Below are positions 45,695 through 56,234 of a DNA stretch of 64,000 bases, one piece after another. Within the stretch, counting starts at the first letter, position 1. Each line of letters begins with the position of its first letter. Position numbers and translations under genes: made by a program. The DNA lies in the NCBI GenBank assembly GCA_029747585.1, contig JAPEVF010000107.1, positions 44,243 to 108,242 on the forward strand, read 5' to 3'. The stretch comes from Pleurotus djamor. Taxonomy: Eukaryota; Basidiomycota; Agaricomycetes; Agaricales; Pleurotaceae. Below the pieces are notes generated by a model. That model saw only the letters and a list, made by a program, of their open reading frames with translations, was not told where the DNA came from and made no database searches.

Positions 45695-46713
45695 ATGGAC
45701 ACCACTCACAGGGATAAAAGGCTCAAAGTTGATCATACGAGCGACTCGACGCACTTGATTCCTAGCGTGCTCGCACTAAAACGCGCCGCCGAGCAAGTCT
45801 TAGAGGACATCGCCGAGCAAGTCTCAGAGGATGACTCCGAGCAAGCTTCAAAGGACGAGGCTCCTGACGAATACTTTGGTATCTACAAAGTCTCGTTCCG
45901 CGCTGCTGGCATGATTCTTCGAGTAAGCGACGAATACAACTCAGTCTCTCACAGCGAAGAGCACGCAGCTCTGTATGGCCTCCTTGGTGACCTCTACCAA
46001 TCAGCCTTACTCACTGTAGCTATCCCTCTCTATATATTTGCTCTATCACGGCTAACTTTGCCTTTCAGAACAAAACTTCGTCAATGTGGCTGATCCCAAT
46101 CCTTCTTCACGTTGGCCGCCTCCTTGAAGATGGGCTTAAATTGGGGTTTGATTGCGCGGAAGTTTTGGGGCGAGACGATGATACGGGGTTAGGAAATGAT
46201 TGGCAAGTATGGGTTGCCAAACCATCACATATTTGTAGGTAGTCTTCGCGCTTGCTGCTCGATACTTCCTAATTAATAATTATCCAGATACTCTGTCCCG
46301 ACGCCTTGCGTCCACCTTACCAGGCCCTGTTTCCTCGTCGTATATTAGACAAGCCGGCCATGTCAATGCTCAAACCTGTGACAAAGAACTCGAGATCATG
46401 CCATCTCTTCGCAAAATGCTCTATTTAGCCCTTAAAACTGGGTCAGCCCTAGTCTTCATTCACAAATTTGGTGTCCGAGTTTACTCTTTACTCTACTCTA
46501 TACAGGAAATCCATCATCCGCGGAGCGGTCATGGATGGTCTGCACTTCGTCTTCCTTCTCCTCGTCCTCAACCCAGACCCCAGTGGCCCACACCCCTATT
46601 ATTCGTCAAACATCATGCGAATTGCAGACGGCGAAATCTTGGAATCAGAGTTGAAATATGTGTCTGAGGCTCTTGCGTACTGGGTGTGTTTATCACCTAC
46701 ATACGCTACCTGA
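45695..46713 (+). CDS. Unrecognised agaricomycete-type protein
   Basis: The first exon begins MDTTHRDKRLKVDHTS and contains two or three copies of an AEQVxED motif (EQVLEDIAEQVSEDDSEQASKDE). Then comes the conserved-looking DEYFGIYKVSFRAAGMILRV and HSEEHAALYGLLGDLYQ. Further exons give SSMWLIPILLHVGRLLEDGL, LGFDCAEVLGRDDDTG, LPGPVSSSYIRQAGHVNAQ and LRKMLYLALKTG. A GGGTCAG donor then joins KSIIRGAVMDGLHFVFLLLVL. The fold is predicted helical. I recall this arrangement from uncharacterised mushroom proteins but can give no function. The exon ends are approximate, and the last stop may be earlier if an intron follows YWV. Confidence 0.5.
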
Positions 46714-46915
46714 CATTCAGACAAGTTGATTCGTGCCTCGCCTCAGATTTCTCATTCACACGACGATATAAAGGCAGAAAACGCGTTTTTCAAGGTTGTA
46801 CGATATGATGGGAAGGACTTGTAGATTATGGTAGGATGATATGTACCATTAGGACTTGTATCGTATGGGCTGCAGCTCTATCCAAATATCTGTTGCCTAT
46901 CTGGTATCCTGCCTC

Positions 46916-47082
46916 GTTGGAAGATCATCTGCTGAAGCCGTATACTTATTTATAGTACAGAAACACACCGCTCCCGTCACTTGAGAGTCAAAACGTTGAG
47001 GCCTCGTCCTGAATTTCGGTGGATGCTAAGAACTCACCTGGCCAGCCTGGGTTCGAAAGGGCGAGGAGAGGGCGATGTAAAA
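46916..47082 (-). pseudogene. Fragment of the 43.4-kb dehydrogenase gene
   Basis: This stretch repeats 44161-44298 (internal exon plus intron of the SDR gene) with many changes. Shared strings are TTGGAAGATCATCTGCT, ATTTATAG, TTCGGTGGATGCTA and GAAAGGGCGA. The frame is broken by indels, and no neighbouring exons were copied. Its orientation matches the parent gene. Confidence 0.7.
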
Positions 47083-47395
47083 ATAGAAACCAGGAAGTAG
47101 CCAGCCAAGCGCTCGAACGTCAATCTGCACAAACCAAGCGCAAACTCAACAAGTTGCAACCAACCACAATGGCGTCACTCGGGGTCCACCACACAAGTGC
47201 CTCCCCTGGATTTCTCTTCAATTGGTCCTTAAATTCACGGGGAGGGTCATAGTCAAGGTTTTGAACTGGTCAATTTTTCCCTCTTTATCAGCAATTGATC
47301 AGTATCACATAACGAAAGGCGGGACCGTCCGGCACCAGCCGTCGACCCCCCAACCCCAAGTTCTTTATGCGCAGGGAACGATCGGTGAGGTGGGC

Positions 47396-49210
47396 ATGGG
47401 CCTGCGATGCGTCAATTCCGATGACTATCGTGTTTGGACCATCGCGAATGACTACAAAGTCTGGAAATCGACGTGGCGGCTTCTCATTCTACCTGAGTCT
47501 GCTCCTACTACCGCGTCTCCCTGTCTGCCATCACCAGATCTCGCACTATACATGGTTCCCTCCGATTTCCCTGCTGAAGTTCTCTCCATGATCTTCATCT
47601 ATGCCCAAGGTCCTCTACCGTCCAGCAGTACAATGGACGTCGACGCGGCTAATGCCACTAGCATAACCAGAGGTCGACCTCCGTGGCTAGGCATCCTTTC
47701 CGTTTGCAGACGCTGGCGACGTATTTTTCTGGAAACCCCTCAGCTCTGGTCGCGAATACACCTGGGATTGGATTTCTACCTCCATCGTGTGAATGATTTC
47801 CTCGAGCGTTCCAAAGCCACCCCTCTAGACGTGGTATTCTCGTATGAATACACGGAAAACGAGAATGCAGGACCCTGTGAATGTGTCGATGCCGATATCA
47901 TGGACGCTAGTGAACGATTCCGGACTCTGGAGATCGAAGGCAGTCACCTGCGGTATATCTATGAATTGCTTGGTCGTCGCCGCAGTATGAAGGCCCCGTT
48001 CCTTGAGGAGCTTTCTCTGGCGTTCTACGGTGACGGATACAGCTCTGAATCCGATACTGATGATGATGATGATGAAGAAGAAGAGACACAGGGTCGCCAC
48101 CTTCCAGTCTATGAAGACCTATTTTGGCAAGAAATGCCGTCACTGAAACGGTTATCTGTCCATACGATTCCACTTCCATCCTCGTTCCCCAGCCTCCCAA
48201 CTTTGCTTGAGCTCCACCTTTGGACTCAAAAACTATCAGTAACTACTCTGTTGGACATCTTGGAGCGGACGCCCAATGTCGAGATTCTTCGTCTTTCGAA
48301 ACTTTTGCGAGACAACGCACTGGATGGATCCCATGGCTCTCATTTGCTTAAGCCCCATCATGCTATCCAACTGCCCCGGCTTCGTGAGCTCGATTTATGT
48401 TGCGACGACCTTGGGATCCTCAATGCTTTGGATTTTCCGTACACAACCTTGTCATCCTTTCAATTCGGCCTTTTGAGAAGCTCGACCCCCACTATCCAAG
48501 AATTCGACTTGGGACTTCTCTGTAATATCTGGTTACATATTGTCAATCCCTTCCACGATCCGTCTCAGCCTAGCTCGACGTACGAAGCTAAATTAAAACA
48601 GCAGAACACGTCCTTCGTCGTCGAGCTAAAATCAACGGAAAGACCCTCACCAAAGCTCTCTTTCTCCCATGAACAGCCATCTCAATACTTCCACTTCTTC
48701 AAGACCTTTTGCTTTGCCTCTCCGTCGACCTTGATTACCTCGCTGACCCTATCTATCCAACACTGGGACATGCGTTATGGGAGATCGCTCCTCCTTTCAA
48801 TATGCAATGTCCAAACACTAGTACTCGACTACTCGGATCTAAGCATCCTGTCAGCCCTTCTGGAGCCCATACTCGAGGAACGGTGCATCGAGTTACCAAT
48901 ACTACGCTTCAAACGCCTCATTCGGCGGAAACATCCCATCGAATATGTTTTTCTCCCCAAACTTGATACCCTCGTTTTCACCAGTTATTGTTGGCCTCAT
49001 CCTACTACCGATATCGATGACTACAGAGTCAAAGCCCAGGAGTACGAGCATATTCTTCGCTTCGTCAAGACACGCAAAGTCCAGACGGTCAAGGTCTCAC
49101 ATAGTCGAATGACCCCTGATATAAAGGAGACTTTTGTGAGGCTCTCTGTTGTATTGGAAAACGTCTTTGTGGACGACGGCATTAAGTGGGCTCAGTGGTT
49201 AGTACTTTAG
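47396..49210 (+). CDS. F-box-like protein with diverged leucine-rich repeats
   Basis: The frame is open from 47222 to TAG at 49210 without introns, which is usual for this large agaricomycete family. The F-box reads FPAEVLSMIFIYAQ and PPWLGILSVCRRWRRIFLETP, then LWSRIHLGL. F-box proteins link a substrate to the SKP1-cullin ubiquitin ligase through this motif. Leucine-rich segments follow, such as RLSVHTIPLPSSFPSLPTLLELHLW, which is the target-binding side. A long acidic run of Asp and Glu occurs near 48055-48090. Three starts are possible: 47222, 47396 and 47552. The last puts the F-box at residue 4 as in many relatives. Target unknown. Confidence 0.8.
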   Translation: MGLRCVNSDDYRVWTIANDYKVWKSTWRLLILPESAPTTASPCLPSPDLALYMVPSDFPAEVLSMIFIYAQGPLPSSSTMDVDAANATSITRGRPPWLGILSVCRRWRRIFLETPQLWSRIHLGLDFYLHRVNDFLERSKATPLDVVFSYEYTENENAGPCECVDADIMDASERFRTLEIEGSHLRYIYELLGRRRSMKAPFLEELSLAFYGDGYSSESDTDDDDDEEEETQGRHLPVYEDLFWQEMPSLKRLSVHTIPLPSSFPSLPTLLELHLWTQKLSVTTLLDILERTPNVEILRLSKLLRDNALDGSHGSHLLKPHHAIQLPRLRELDLCCDDLGILNALDFPYTTLSSFQFGLLRSSTPTIQEFDLGLLCNIWLHIVNPFHDPSQPSSTYEAKLKQQNTSFVVELKSTERPSPKLSFSHEQPSQYFHFFKTFCFASPSTLITSLTLSIQHWDMRYGRSLLLSICNVQTLVLDYSDLSILSALLEPILEERCIELPILRFKRLIRRKHPIEYVFLPKLDTLVFTSYCWPHPTTDIDDYRVKAQEYEHILRFVKTRKVQTVKVSHSRMTPDIKETFVRLSVVLENVFVDDGIKWAQWLVL

Positions 49211-49454
49211 TACCGTGCCTGATGAATGAGCAAACTAAACCTCCCTCTCGTCATCTTAGGTTTAAGTTATCCTCATCTTTGGAATAGCATCATGGTTATC
49301 TCAAAACAACATACATAGCGATTTCTCCATACCTCCATGAAATAGTACTGTCAAGTATACACTCAGCACAAGTTCATCGTACAAGAAACAAGGGAAACAG
49401 GGATAGGTTGGGGAATAGATTATAGCGTACTTACAGACAGTCGCATCAAGGATA

Positions 49455-51354
49455 CTAGGTAAGGAAGAACGAATACTGCCCATCCACAAACGGGTACGGC
49501 TCGGGGAAATTGTCATCAGTCGCCCACTGCTGCTTCAACAGCGGTATAACATCTCTCGTCTTCTGAGCCACCGCCTCGTCGTCACTCAGCAACCCATCGC
49601 CCCTACAAGCATTCCAATCAAGGGCCGTATCGGTCGCCTCCATCCACTGATCCCACACCACATGCTCAGCCTCGTCAGCAACTCGATTACTACACATTTT
49701 CACCAATGCTTCAGGACGCAGAGTCCCTGGTTCGGCTAATTCATCCCACAACTCGTCGATCTTGTAAAGCGCCTTCCGCAGCGGGATGATACCGTCCTCC
49801 CAAGAACGGGTGACATAATGCGGGAGCATACCAAGAGCGTTAGGGTTAGGGTTAGAACCGGCGCACGATCTTCCAGGCTCAACAATTTACCGATATACGA
49901 CATCATTCTGCAGACACGTTGATGCGCAACGCGCGCCCGGCCCTCGTCTTCAGGACGGATGCCAGCAGCCTCTAGGTCGTCTGGGAACGGGTCCGGAGCA
50001 CGTACACCGTCCTTGGGTTTGAAGCCAAATTCGTCGTTGTCGACAAGCACTAGAGGCGGGGGAGTGCCTTGCATGAAGAAAGGCGAGACTGTAGTGTCAT
50101 GCCAATCGATAAGGAGGAAGCGTGCGGCACCCTGGCCTTCGGCGCTGACAATTATGTTTTGTGCATTGAGATCTGGATGCCAAAGGAGTGGAATTTGGTG
50201 GCTCGGGGGAGGGAGAACCAGGGGTATCGTCTGGAGAAGCGTTTCGAGGATGCATATGTGAACATCGCGACGATGAAAGGGAGGCCGGCGGAAAGGTGTC
50301 TCGTCTTTTGCATGATTCTTGATGAAAAGAATCTGGTTATTTATTACGGCACGAAAGTAGGCAAGCATATTTGGCCCTAAGGCGAAACGAGAGTCAGAGT
50401 TCAGCGGATCTGGCAGGGGTTGGAGAAACTTACAGGGGCCATGATCATACATATCATCGCTGCGACGGCCACGCCAGTGTTGTCTGTCTGCAAGTGGACC
50501 CAGACAATACTTGTCTTTCACAGCCTCGTAGCTTGGGGGCACATCATTAGCAAATAGAGGGCGCTGATGCAATTCAGAGGAAACATCCTCCTTAAAATAC
50601 AGGCTACCGATGCTTGTAAATTGGGCCATCTGGAACTCGAGTTCGCAGGCTAGCAAGGGCCAAAATATCAAGCCGATATCCAAGTCCGGCTCATCCCAGC
50701 GATGCGCCAGCATGACGCCAGGTACATACTCGAGTAGGATAAATTCGGAAGCAACGGGCGTCCTGTCCTTGTGAGATGACCAAGCAAGCACCTTTGGTAC
50801 AGGTATGGTAGTCGCCTCTTGTACAAAGTTGAGTGTCGCCACTTCACTAGACGTGCGTAGAGGAGTATGCCCAGGAAGGGGGAACGGAAATTTAGCGGTA
50901 GCCTGCGCGCCATTGTCGAATGCGAGTCGGAAAGTCCGATTATAAGATCCTTCTCGAAAATGAGACATGCATTCACATTTGAGCCGTTGAGCTAGAAGGA
51001 ACGTACCTTCAGCAAGTGGTTCAAATACGATGCACTCTTTCGCGCCCAAGGATTCACAGGCAACGCGTTGGAGAGCATCGGGATCAAACTCTATGCGTCG
51101 TGCGCGTCGTTCTTCATGCAGAAAATGAGGACGGAAAGACTACAGAGAAAACATTACTGACGCTCTCTTTCATTCCAAAGCCACCTGGTAGGGGATTGGA
51201 ACAATGCCTCTCGTTGAGTAGCATCAAAAGTGACTCTGCGAATGGTGTTGCTTGATTTCACAGCAAGCCAGAGGGAAGGCGGAGCAGATGACGCTGGATG
51301 AGTTGTGGACTTCGGGTGACAACTTTTGAGAGCAGATCGTCGTAGGAGATTCAT
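49455..51354 (-). CDS. AIM9: AIM9-like aminoglycoside-phosphotransferase-fold protein
   Basis: This fungal family has a kinase-like APH fold and is named for altered inheritance of mitochondria in yeast. The first exon (51354 to about 51157), MNLLRRSALKSCHPKS, is Arg/Ser-rich with no acids, like a mitochondrial presequence. The core reads EGSYNRTFRLAFDNGAQATAKFPFP with the ATP lysine, then EFILLEYVPGVML. The catalytic loop WHPDLNAQNIIV has Asp and Asn, and FLLIDWHDTTVSP has the metal-binding Asp. It ends near DGQYSFFLT. Between LEDRAP and LGMLPHYV the frame slips by one base at CCGG, 49858-49861. Adding one C reads GSNPNPNALGML, so a sequencing error is likely. Confidence 0.82.
49840..49855 (-). 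repeat. Telomere-like TTAGGG repeat inside AIM9 coding sequence
   Basis: TTAGGGTTAGGGTTAG on the plus strand reads as Asn-Pro-Asn-Pro-Asn codons on the minus strand of the AIM9-like gene. At under three units it is too short to be a telomere and is probably a coding repeat. Confidence 0.5.
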
Positions 51355-51694
51355 AGCATTAGCTCGGACTCGGAGCTACGAAGAAAGTGTGAAGCTAGGA
51401 TACATATCAAGGGCTTGTGGGCGTTGGTGGGTGCCATAGTGGGGGNAAATCGCGGTTCAAGTACAAGAACCTTTGGGCCTGCATGCAACCTGCAACACAA
51501 CAGCCAAACCTTCAGCTTTAATTCGAGCGTAATTGTTCCATTTGAAAGAAGAAACAAAGACTCGGACGATGACCTTGGGCCAACGTAGACGAAGAGTTCA
51601 AATTGGTGACCTTCAAATTTTCAAAGTTCAATCAAATGAAATCTGCGGTGGCCGCCAACTAGCCGTAAACGATATCCACGTGGAGATCGACATA
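51355..51694. other. Intergenic between AIM9 and tRNA
   Basis: Short frames only, with a single N at 51446. Nothing else was seen. Confidence 0.4.
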
Positions 51695-51775
51695 GAACCC
51701 TTGGCGCAGTGGTAGCGCGTGTGATTCCAGCTTGGAACCTCCACAAGGTCGTCCGTTCAATCCGGGCAGGGTTCA
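51695..51775 (+). tRNA. tRNA-Trp (CCA) with short intron
   Basis: The acceptor stem GAACCCT pairs with AGGGTTC. The D arm is GCGC-AGTGGTA-GCGC. The anticodon arm starts TGTGA then TTCCAG, giving anticodon CCA. An intron of about 9 nt (CTTGGAACC) follows position 37. The 3' anticodon side CCACA leaves one A-C mismatch at the bottom of the loop. The T arm is GTCCG-TTCAATC-CGGGC, with discriminator A at 51775. Internal promoter boxes A (TGGCGCAGTGG) and B (GTTCAATCC) are present. CCA is not encoded, as expected in eukaryotes. Confidence 0.85.
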
Positions 51776-51783
51776 GTAGTTTA

Positions 51784-51788
51784 TTTTT
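51784..51788 (+). terminator. RNA polymerase III terminator of tRNA-Trp
   Basis: A run of five T lies 8 bases past the tRNA 3' end. Confidence 0.65.
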
Positions 51789-51970
51789 CTTCCTCGACGT
51801 CTCAACATGTAACCTACTTTGTCGGTAGTATGCAGAGCGGGGCTGTATCTAATGCAAGCAGTATTATTGTTACAGTATATATGTATATAGTAGTGTCCTT
51901 CATGTCGACCATGCCTAATAAAAATCGTCCCATGCACGAACAAGAACAAAAAANGTATCGGAGACCAGGG

Positions 51971-54900
51971 TCAAAGTAGCGCCTGTCCCGCATAAAACAC
52001 CCTTGCAGCCTCAACCATCCTCGCATACTCCTCACTCCACTTCTTCTTAACATCCAGTCTCACCGCTTCCCTCAAGTCCGCTTGAGCCCTCTTCACAGTA
52101 ACGTCAAACGCCGCAGATATCGGTCGATGGTCCGAGACGTTCGCCTCGTAGCGCTGATAATGAAGTTGTTTGACGCGAGCGGGAACACTACTCCTCCAAA
52201 GAACTCGATCGCACCAAGCAGGCGAACGGCGCTTCTCAGAAGAGTCGTACTCAGAACTACGTCTGTCGTACTTGTACGTCGGAGCGAAGTCTAAAGGACC
52301 CTCGGAGAAACCACGCAGTCGGCAAGCCTTGTTGAACTTGATCTCTTTGAGTAGTTGGTCGTGAGTCCACAGTGTTGAATGTTCCTCGGCACGAACAGCG
52401 GCTATGATGGGGTCTCGGCGTTGGTCAATGCGATAGTTCATGTCTCCACTGATCTAAAGACATGGAATCAGGTATAATGCTGAGGAAATGAATAGCCAAT
52501 TGCGCACCATAACGACTTCATGGTCAAGAACCATCATACCATCGCCGCCACCGACGTAGGCCATGGGATGCTCGCCAATGGGGAGCAGAGTTTTTGATTC
52601 CAAGACCGCACTGATGTCCGCATTGCGTTGACGTACAGCGTGTTGACCGGCTGCAAGATGGCAGTTGACCCAGCAGATCGAAGTATCCTCAATGACATAA
52701 CGGGAGATGATCCCGCCCTAAAGGCTGACTTGAGCAAAGCCAGCGATAAACCACGTTGCACAAACCTTATTGCCATATCGACCTCCAACACCTCTCTTCA
52801 TGACCGTAATCGACATATCCTTCAACATCGCACGTTGTGAAACCTTGACAAAAACACAGCTGAATAACCCAACCAAGCTCTCCGAATGAAGGAGAACATA
52901 AGGCTCATTCGCCGGCATCGCAGTCCGCAACGCAAGTAAAAGGGCGTCGTGCCACCGTTTGTAGGCACCAGTAACACGATCAGATAGCCCACCATCTTCA
53001 GGCTTCTTTTTACCACCAAGGAGTACATTCTTGGCAGTCATTTTACGGCTCTCCAGGTCGATAACTTCTTGGAATCCAAACGAAATGATATCAGGGGATT
53101 CGACGCTAGTCAAAGCGTCTCGCAGAAAGGCGAGATTGATTGAATCGCCATTCAGTTGGTCTGGTCGAGCCGCATCGACATTCCACGAAATGAGAAGTAT
53201 CCTAGCGTCGCGGAATGTGCTGAACTGCTTCTCGTGTTTGATGAGTTCGTTTTCTAAGGGAATTGTTTAGCAGCTATACATGAAAACGCAGAGAGTAGAT
53301 GTACCAATTCGATCAAGCCCGAGTGATCCATCCCAGAACTTGAGTTGATCGTCCTTGCCGGCACTGACGACGCAGAGTCGTTTCGTCTTTTCAATCCCAA
53401 TATGGTCCACAGATAACCTAATCACCGGCATGGTGACATGTGCGACCCAGCAATTGGTGACAACGAATGGGCGAGAAGACACGTCGTACGCCGTAATAGT
53501 ACCGTTCCTTCCTCCAGCCCACAACCGGTCATTGACGCCTTCCAAACAAAGAACGTCCGACGCAGAGACTCTGATCACTTCAATGCACCGAGGATATCCA
53601 TCCTCAGCTTCCATCATCCAAATCGTGACATATCCCTCTTCATGTCCCACGTAAACGGTACCAGGTTGGGAGGGCAAGACGGTGGCAGACGTAACAGGAC
53701 CGACATGTTCGGTTGGCATCACGGACCTCCCAGTACTGCCTTGTGCAAACAAGTCGTACACACGGATGATCGGAATCCTTGAAGTGGTCCCAGGAGCGTG
53801 GGCGTCGCTCCTCGACGCAGTCCACAGCTTTCCGCCGAACAAACGGACGAAATCTTGTTTGTCAGTGACACGAACTATTCTTGGCGTAGTGGTTAGCAAA
53901 TCAACATCCATCCCGGGATCAGGTGTGAAGATGAGTGCTTTGCCAGACTCATCAAGGGATATCATAGTATCGCCATATCGGAAGATGTATGTGACTGCGT
54001 GAAGATGGGCGGAATATTTCGTTTTGCAAACAGAGCCAGAGCGAACATCCATTTCAAACAGATGACCATCCTTCGTACCAATCCAAAGAATATATCCACG
54101 GTCGGCAGTCGAGTTAGATGCGCGGAATTCCAAACTGGTGATCTTGACTTCCTTCGCACCGACTTCCTTGGTGTCAAGACTTTTGATCGGACGATCGTCA
54201 GCCAGCGCAAGGTCATAGATCTTGAGATGATGACCAGTAGCGACTACCACCTGAGATCCAGACACCGCATAATGATTGGAGTACGAGGTCAGACTGACCC
54301 GCGTCTCTGTTCGCCCAGGCACGTATGAGAACGTGGGAGGTCGTCGCGATGAATGACTACTGTCAGGTAGCAAATCGAGGCCTTTGGCAACAGCCTCTTC
54401 CTCTTCATCCTCGTCATCCGATGAACCACCGTTCGCACCAACAGCGATAGGGCGCTTAGCGGGCGGCAATTTCTCGCCGAGCGCGATAGTTCGGGTTGGA
54501 GGGGGAGGAAGCTTGCCTGTGCCGAAAAGCTTGCGCGTATTTGGCGTCAGAGGTGAAGGGGCACTGGCTCCCTCCATTGGAAGCGGAGCGACTGGAATGG
54601 AGACGTGGGGNTTTGACCTCCTCGCGCGCCACAGTGGCTCGCCTGACAGGCAGGGCAGGGACTCCAATTCCAGGGGACTCGAGCGCCATAGTGCCCCGAT
54701 GTCGAGGTGGAGGACGAGGTGGAGGAAGATGACGTGATGAGCCAGAGGGGGGGTGTTGGGTCAGTTTCGCTGGATGTACGGCTGGAGTGACTTGCGGAAT
54801 CGAAGCCAGAGGACGAAGAGGCGACGCTAGACGAAGAAGAGTCGGCGAGCAGAGTAGGTTTGCGTGGGGGCAGCGCAGGGGGCGGATTTACGGTCACAGA

Positions 54901-55740
54901 TGCCGAAAGGCTGTCTTCCTCTTCTGACTCCGAAGCAGAACGGCCAGGAGGCGAGACGGTAATCAGGTCGACGGGGAGTATATTAGGGATCGCATTATTC
55001 GGAGTGGTTTTGGGGGGTCTTGGCGGTATTCCAGGAGGCGAATTAGAGGCTGCAGATGCCAAAAGACCGTTCCCCTCGGACTCAGAATGGCCAGGAGGTG
55101 AGACAGTAATCTGGTCAACGGGGAGAATGCCAGGCACTTCTTTGTTCAGTAGGATTTTAGATGGCCTAGGCGGGACTCCGGGCTTATTTGCGTACGGTAC
55201 TGGAGGAGGCCGAGGCGAGCTAGCGCGTTGTGGTACAGACCGCGGCGGGCTACTAGTGCTAGGATCAGAATGTACATTCTAGATGCTGTTAAACGCCTTC
55301 ACTTACCTGGCTTCGGCGGGGAATTCAAGCTTGCTCAGATTCAAGAGTGCAGCTGGTATAGGCACTGGCCGCAGGTGCGGTGATGGACGTGGTGAGGGTG
55401 ATGGAGAAGGAGACAATGCCTTCGCGGTACGGGGTGGCGGCGGTGGCGGCGGAACCTTCTTCACCGCTGGCGGCGACGCCTCTGGTCTTAGATTTGAAGA
55501 TGAAGAAGACGCACGGAGATGATGTAGACTCTCTGGTCGGCCTTTCGCTGATCCGCCAGACGATGCCCGCGGTCGGGGACTACTTGGCTCGCTGGGTGCC
55601 AGAAGCTCACTGCCGTTTCCAATGACCGACTGGCGTTTGTCGTTCGTTGCCTCAGAAAGATTCTCAAACATAGACCTGAGATTCTTGACCGGCGGCAATG
55701 AGGCAGACTCTATGTCGGATTGTCCATGTCCGTCAGCCAT
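51971..55740 (-). CDS. WD40 plus inositol polyphosphate 5-phosphatase protein
   Basis: This protein joins a disordered Pro/Ser-rich N-terminus with poly-Pro runs, a WD40-type propeller and a C-terminal 5-phosphatase domain of the endonuclease/exonuclease/phosphatase fold. Propeller segments include YAVSGSQVVVATGHHLKIYD, GYILWIGTKDGHLFEMDV, VYVGHEEGYVTIWMM, DRLWAGGRNGTITAYDV and DDQLKFWDG. The catalytic domain reads ILLISWNVDAARP, FGFQEVIDL, WVNCHLAAGQ, GDMNYRID, FAPTYKYD, PAWCDRVLW and VSDHRPISAAF, the full set of family motifs. It removes the 5-phosphate of inositol lipids or soluble inositol phosphates. Plant FRA3-type enzymes have the same order. Two frame problems occur: an N at 54611 and a C7 run at 54747-54753. 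Correcting both gives a continuous protein. Start at 55740, MADGHGQSDIESASL. Confidence 0.88.
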
Positions 55741-56234
55741 GATGGCGGGGCGTTCTGGTTGACAGATTTGGATTGAAGTTGACTTGATGGTTTATGACAG
55801 AGATGTGTTGGTGTCGTCGTTTGGCCTTCGCAGAGATTCGCGACGCATGCTCGCGACTGTCGGATGCGAGCAAACAGGTTGGGGATTGGTATTACAGGCT
55901 TCGATAGGCGCCCATTTCATTTGCCCCTTGTATTCCTCCTATCTCCGCCACAGGGAAACGATGTGGATGGTTGAGGTGTCGATTGAGATCACGCAAATAC
56001 AACCGTACCTTCACGCACAGGTATCATGTCTGGTGGATATGTAATTATATTGAGAGAACGCGTGAACATGATACCTGATCATGAGGACTATACTGAAGAT
56101 GTGCGAAATGATGAAAGCTACAAGTGACAGGATGTGGATGGAGTATGAGAGGAAGGAAATATAAGTAAGTTGCGACGAAAGCAAGGATGCGGCTGGTATC
56201 ACGGGGGTATCACCAAGGGCATTAAGGTCATTAA
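55741..56234. other. Intergenic; several GGTATCA strings
   Basis: No gene seen. GGTATCA or its complement occurs near 56018, 56071, 56189 and 56200. The last two are arranged like the AT-rich end of the 2.1-kb repeats (GGTATCAC, then about 10 bases, then GGTATCAC, then ACTAGT) and may be a remnant. Confidence 0.35.

Noticed and set aside
49840..49855. TTAGGG repeats as a telomere or chromosome-fusion scar
   Set aside because: Fewer than three units, lying inside the AIM9 reading frame as Asn-Pro codons.
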